Below, one piece after another: positions 4,950-6,294 of a stretch of 6,294 nucleotides of DNA. Origin of the DNA: an uncultured Clostridia bacterium (GTDB taxonomy: Bacteria > Bacillota > Clostridia > Lachnospirales > Lachnospiraceae); contig CAMORF010000142.1 in the NCBI GenBank assembly GCA_946623485.1, positions 1 through 6,294 of the forward strand. Reading direction: 5' to 3'. Position numbers and translations under genes: made by a program. Under the pieces are notes generated by a model, which saw nothing but the letters and a program-made list of their open reading frames with translations, did not search any database and had not been told where the DNA came from. The number at the start of each line of letters is the position of its first letter. Position 1 is the stretch's first letter.

Positions 4950-6294
4950 ATGAATGATATGACAAAAGGCAACCCGATCAGCCTGATTCTGCGCTTTGCG
5001 CTTCCTCTCCTGCTCGGCAACCTGCTCCAACAGTTTTACAACATCGCAGATGCCGCAATTGTAGGGCGGTTTCTGGGTCCGGACGCTCTGGCAGCCGTAG
5101 GCTCCACCGGAAGCGTTCAATTTGTGATCCTGGGATTCTGCATCGGGACATGTACCGGGTTCTGCGTTCCGGTAACCCAGCGGTTTGGTGCTCAGGAATA
5201 CCGGGAGATGCGCTCTCTCCTGTTCAACAGCATCCTGCTGACCGGCATGATTGCGGTGATCACCACTGTTCTGTGCGCCGTATTCTGTACAGGCCTCCTG
5301 AAGGTTTTGTCAGTCCCGGACAATATCTGGGAAGATGCACGTGCGTATATCCTTGTTATTTTTATCGGAATCCCGTTTACGCTTCTGTACAATCTTGCTG
5401 CCAGCATATTGCGTTCCGTGGGAGACAGCCGTACTCCTTTTCTGATTCTGGCTGTTTCCACCGTTGCGAACATCGTCCTCGATCTATTCTGTGTTGTCGT
5501 CCTTCATTGGGGATGTGCCGGCGCAGCGATCGCAACAGTCGCCTCGCAGGCCTTCAGCGGATTGCTTTGTGTACTTGTGATCTGGCGAAAGTATGAAATC
5601 CTGCATATCCGGAAGGAAGAACGAAAGATAAGCACCGGCCAAATCAGACGCCTTCTTCTGATCGGCGTTCCGATGGGACTTCAGTTCTCGATTACGGGAA
5701 TCGGCGGAATGGTTCTTCAGTCAGCCACAAACTCTCTGGGCAGTATGTATGCCTCAGCCCGGACTGTTGCAGGAAGAATCAATATGTTTGCGATGTGCCC
5801 CCTCGATGCGCTGTCATCCGGAGTCGCCACATACTGCAGCCAGAATTATGGCGCCGGTGATTATAAACGGATCCGGGAAGGGGTAAAGATCAGCCTGATT
5901 GCAGGCCTCATATATGCATTTGGAATCGGGGTACTGCTTGTACTGTTTGGCAGGACTGCATGCCTGATCTTTCTGTCTGCCAGCGAAGAACAGATTCTCG
6001 ATGCATCCCAGCTGCTCCTGCGCAGGTGCGGCATCTTCTTTGCGCTTCTGGCACCGCTTGACATATTCCGTATCACCGTGCAGGCACTGGGACGATCAGG
6101 CCGGGCGGTAATCGCCGGTGTCATGGAGATGATTGCCCGCGCCGGAGTTGTCATCCTTTTTGTGCCAGCATATGGCTTCAACGCGATCAGCGTTGCAGAC
6201 CCCTTAGCCTGGCTTGCCGCCGATCTCTACATCATCCCTGTATGCATCATGCTCCTGCGTAAGATCAAAACCGATCTTGCACCGGGAAATACTT
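4950..6294 (+). CDS. MATE-family multidrug/drug-sodium antiporter (runs off right edge)
   Basis: The ATG at 4950 has GAGG eight bases upstream, and the frame is open for 448 codons to the window end. MATE proteins are usually about 450-460 residues with 12 membrane helices, so only the last few residues are missing. The N-terminal lobe opens with NPISLILRFALPLLLGNLLQ and FYNIADAAIVGRFLG, the usual family start (MTxGNP-like). VGDSRTP and the following ANIVLDL are typical mid-lobe motifs. The second lobe begins around GVPMGLQFS and carries the conserved GVATYCSQNYGAGDYKRI. MATE exporters sit in the cytoplasmic membrane and expel cationic or amphipathic compounds using a sodium or proton gradient. 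The substrate cannot be told from sequence. It is transcribed divergently from the chimeric gene and no dedicated regulator adjoins it, although the remnant at 4634-4867 occupies the place where one is often found. Confidence 0.92.
   Translation, partial: MNDMTKGNPISLILRFALPLLLGNLLQQFYNIADAAIVGRFLGPDALAAVGSTGSVQFVILGFCIGTCTGFCVPVTQRFGAQEYREMRSLLFNSILLTGMIAVITTVLCAVFCTGLLKVLSVPDNIWEDARAYILVIFIGIPFTLLYNLAASILRSVGDSRTPFLILAVSTVANIVLDLFCVVVLHWGCAGAAIATVASQAFSGLLCVLVIWRKYEILHIRKEERKISTGQIRRLLLIGVPMGLQFSITGIGGMVLQSATNSLGSMYASARTVAGRINMFAMCPLDALSSGVATYCSQNYGAGDYKRIREGVKISLIAGLIYAFGIGVLLVLFGRTACLIFLSASEEQILDASQLLLRRCGIFFALLAPLDIFRITVQALGRSGRAVIAGVMEMIARAGVVILFVPAYGFNAISVADPLAWLAADLYIIPVCIMLLRKIKTDLAPGNT

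Noticed and set aside
4868..5020. Upstream extension of the interrupted minus-strand frame
   Set aside because: It runs antisense to the MATE start and its composition looks like reversed membrane-protein coding sequence.
5150..5596. Second plus-strand frame of 148 codons inside the MATE gene
   Set aside because: It is an out-of-frame reading rich in Arg, Cys and Pro with no membrane segments, and the MATE frame is unmistakable.

Overview
The window looks like chromosomal DNA of an anaerobic, moderate-GC Gram-positive bacterium of the Clostridia, perhaps Lachnospiraceae-like. This rests on strong AGGAGG-type ribosome binding sites, short intergenic gaps, an EFR1-type flavodoxin/ferredoxin fusion, a short Crp/Fnr-type regulator and a MATE exporter. 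The assignment is inference from gene content, not a database match. No rRNA, tRNA, CRISPR array or intact insertion sequence is visible.

Left part (1-1158). A minus-strand gene runs off the left edge. Its first 265 codons encode two near-identical acyl-carrier-protein-like (ACP) modules joined by Ala/Pro linkers, then the start of an unrecognised domain. The gap upstream of it, up to the divergent AraC-family gene, holds more than a simple promoter. It has a 13-bp perfect palindrome beside the ribosome binding site, a 16-bp-stem hairpin followed by six T on the minus strand, a 38-codon minus-strand open frame across that hairpin, and a direct repeat just ahead of the AraC start.

Middle (1159-4001). 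An AraC-family regulator (+) converges on a Crp/Fnr-family regulator (-). Upstream of the latter on the same strand is an EFR1-like flavodoxin-ferredoxin fusion protein. A 9-bp-stem inverted repeat lies between the two minus-strand genes.

Right part (4002-6294). A minus-strand gene looks like an in-frame chimera: the first ~58 residues resemble the N-terminus of an SLC13/DASS-type permease, and the rest resembles a HAD-hydrolase-like C-terminal region without its N-terminal catalytic part. Just upstream is a short frame interrupted by one TGA, whose end overlaps the chimera's ATG as ATGA, as in a translationally coupled operon. Together these suggest a locus eroded by deletion. A MATE-family exporter (+) fills the rest and runs off the right edge a few codons before its expected end.

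How the genes may work together (inference): the EFR1-like protein and Crp-like regulator could form one minus-strand transcription unit, possibly including the chimera. The AraC regulator is the natural candidate to control the divergent tandem-ACP gene. A carrier protein with two non-canonical KST serine sites, an electron carrier, two ligand-sensing regulators and an exporter would fit a small redox or acyl-chemistry accessory locus, but the substrate cannot be read from this window.
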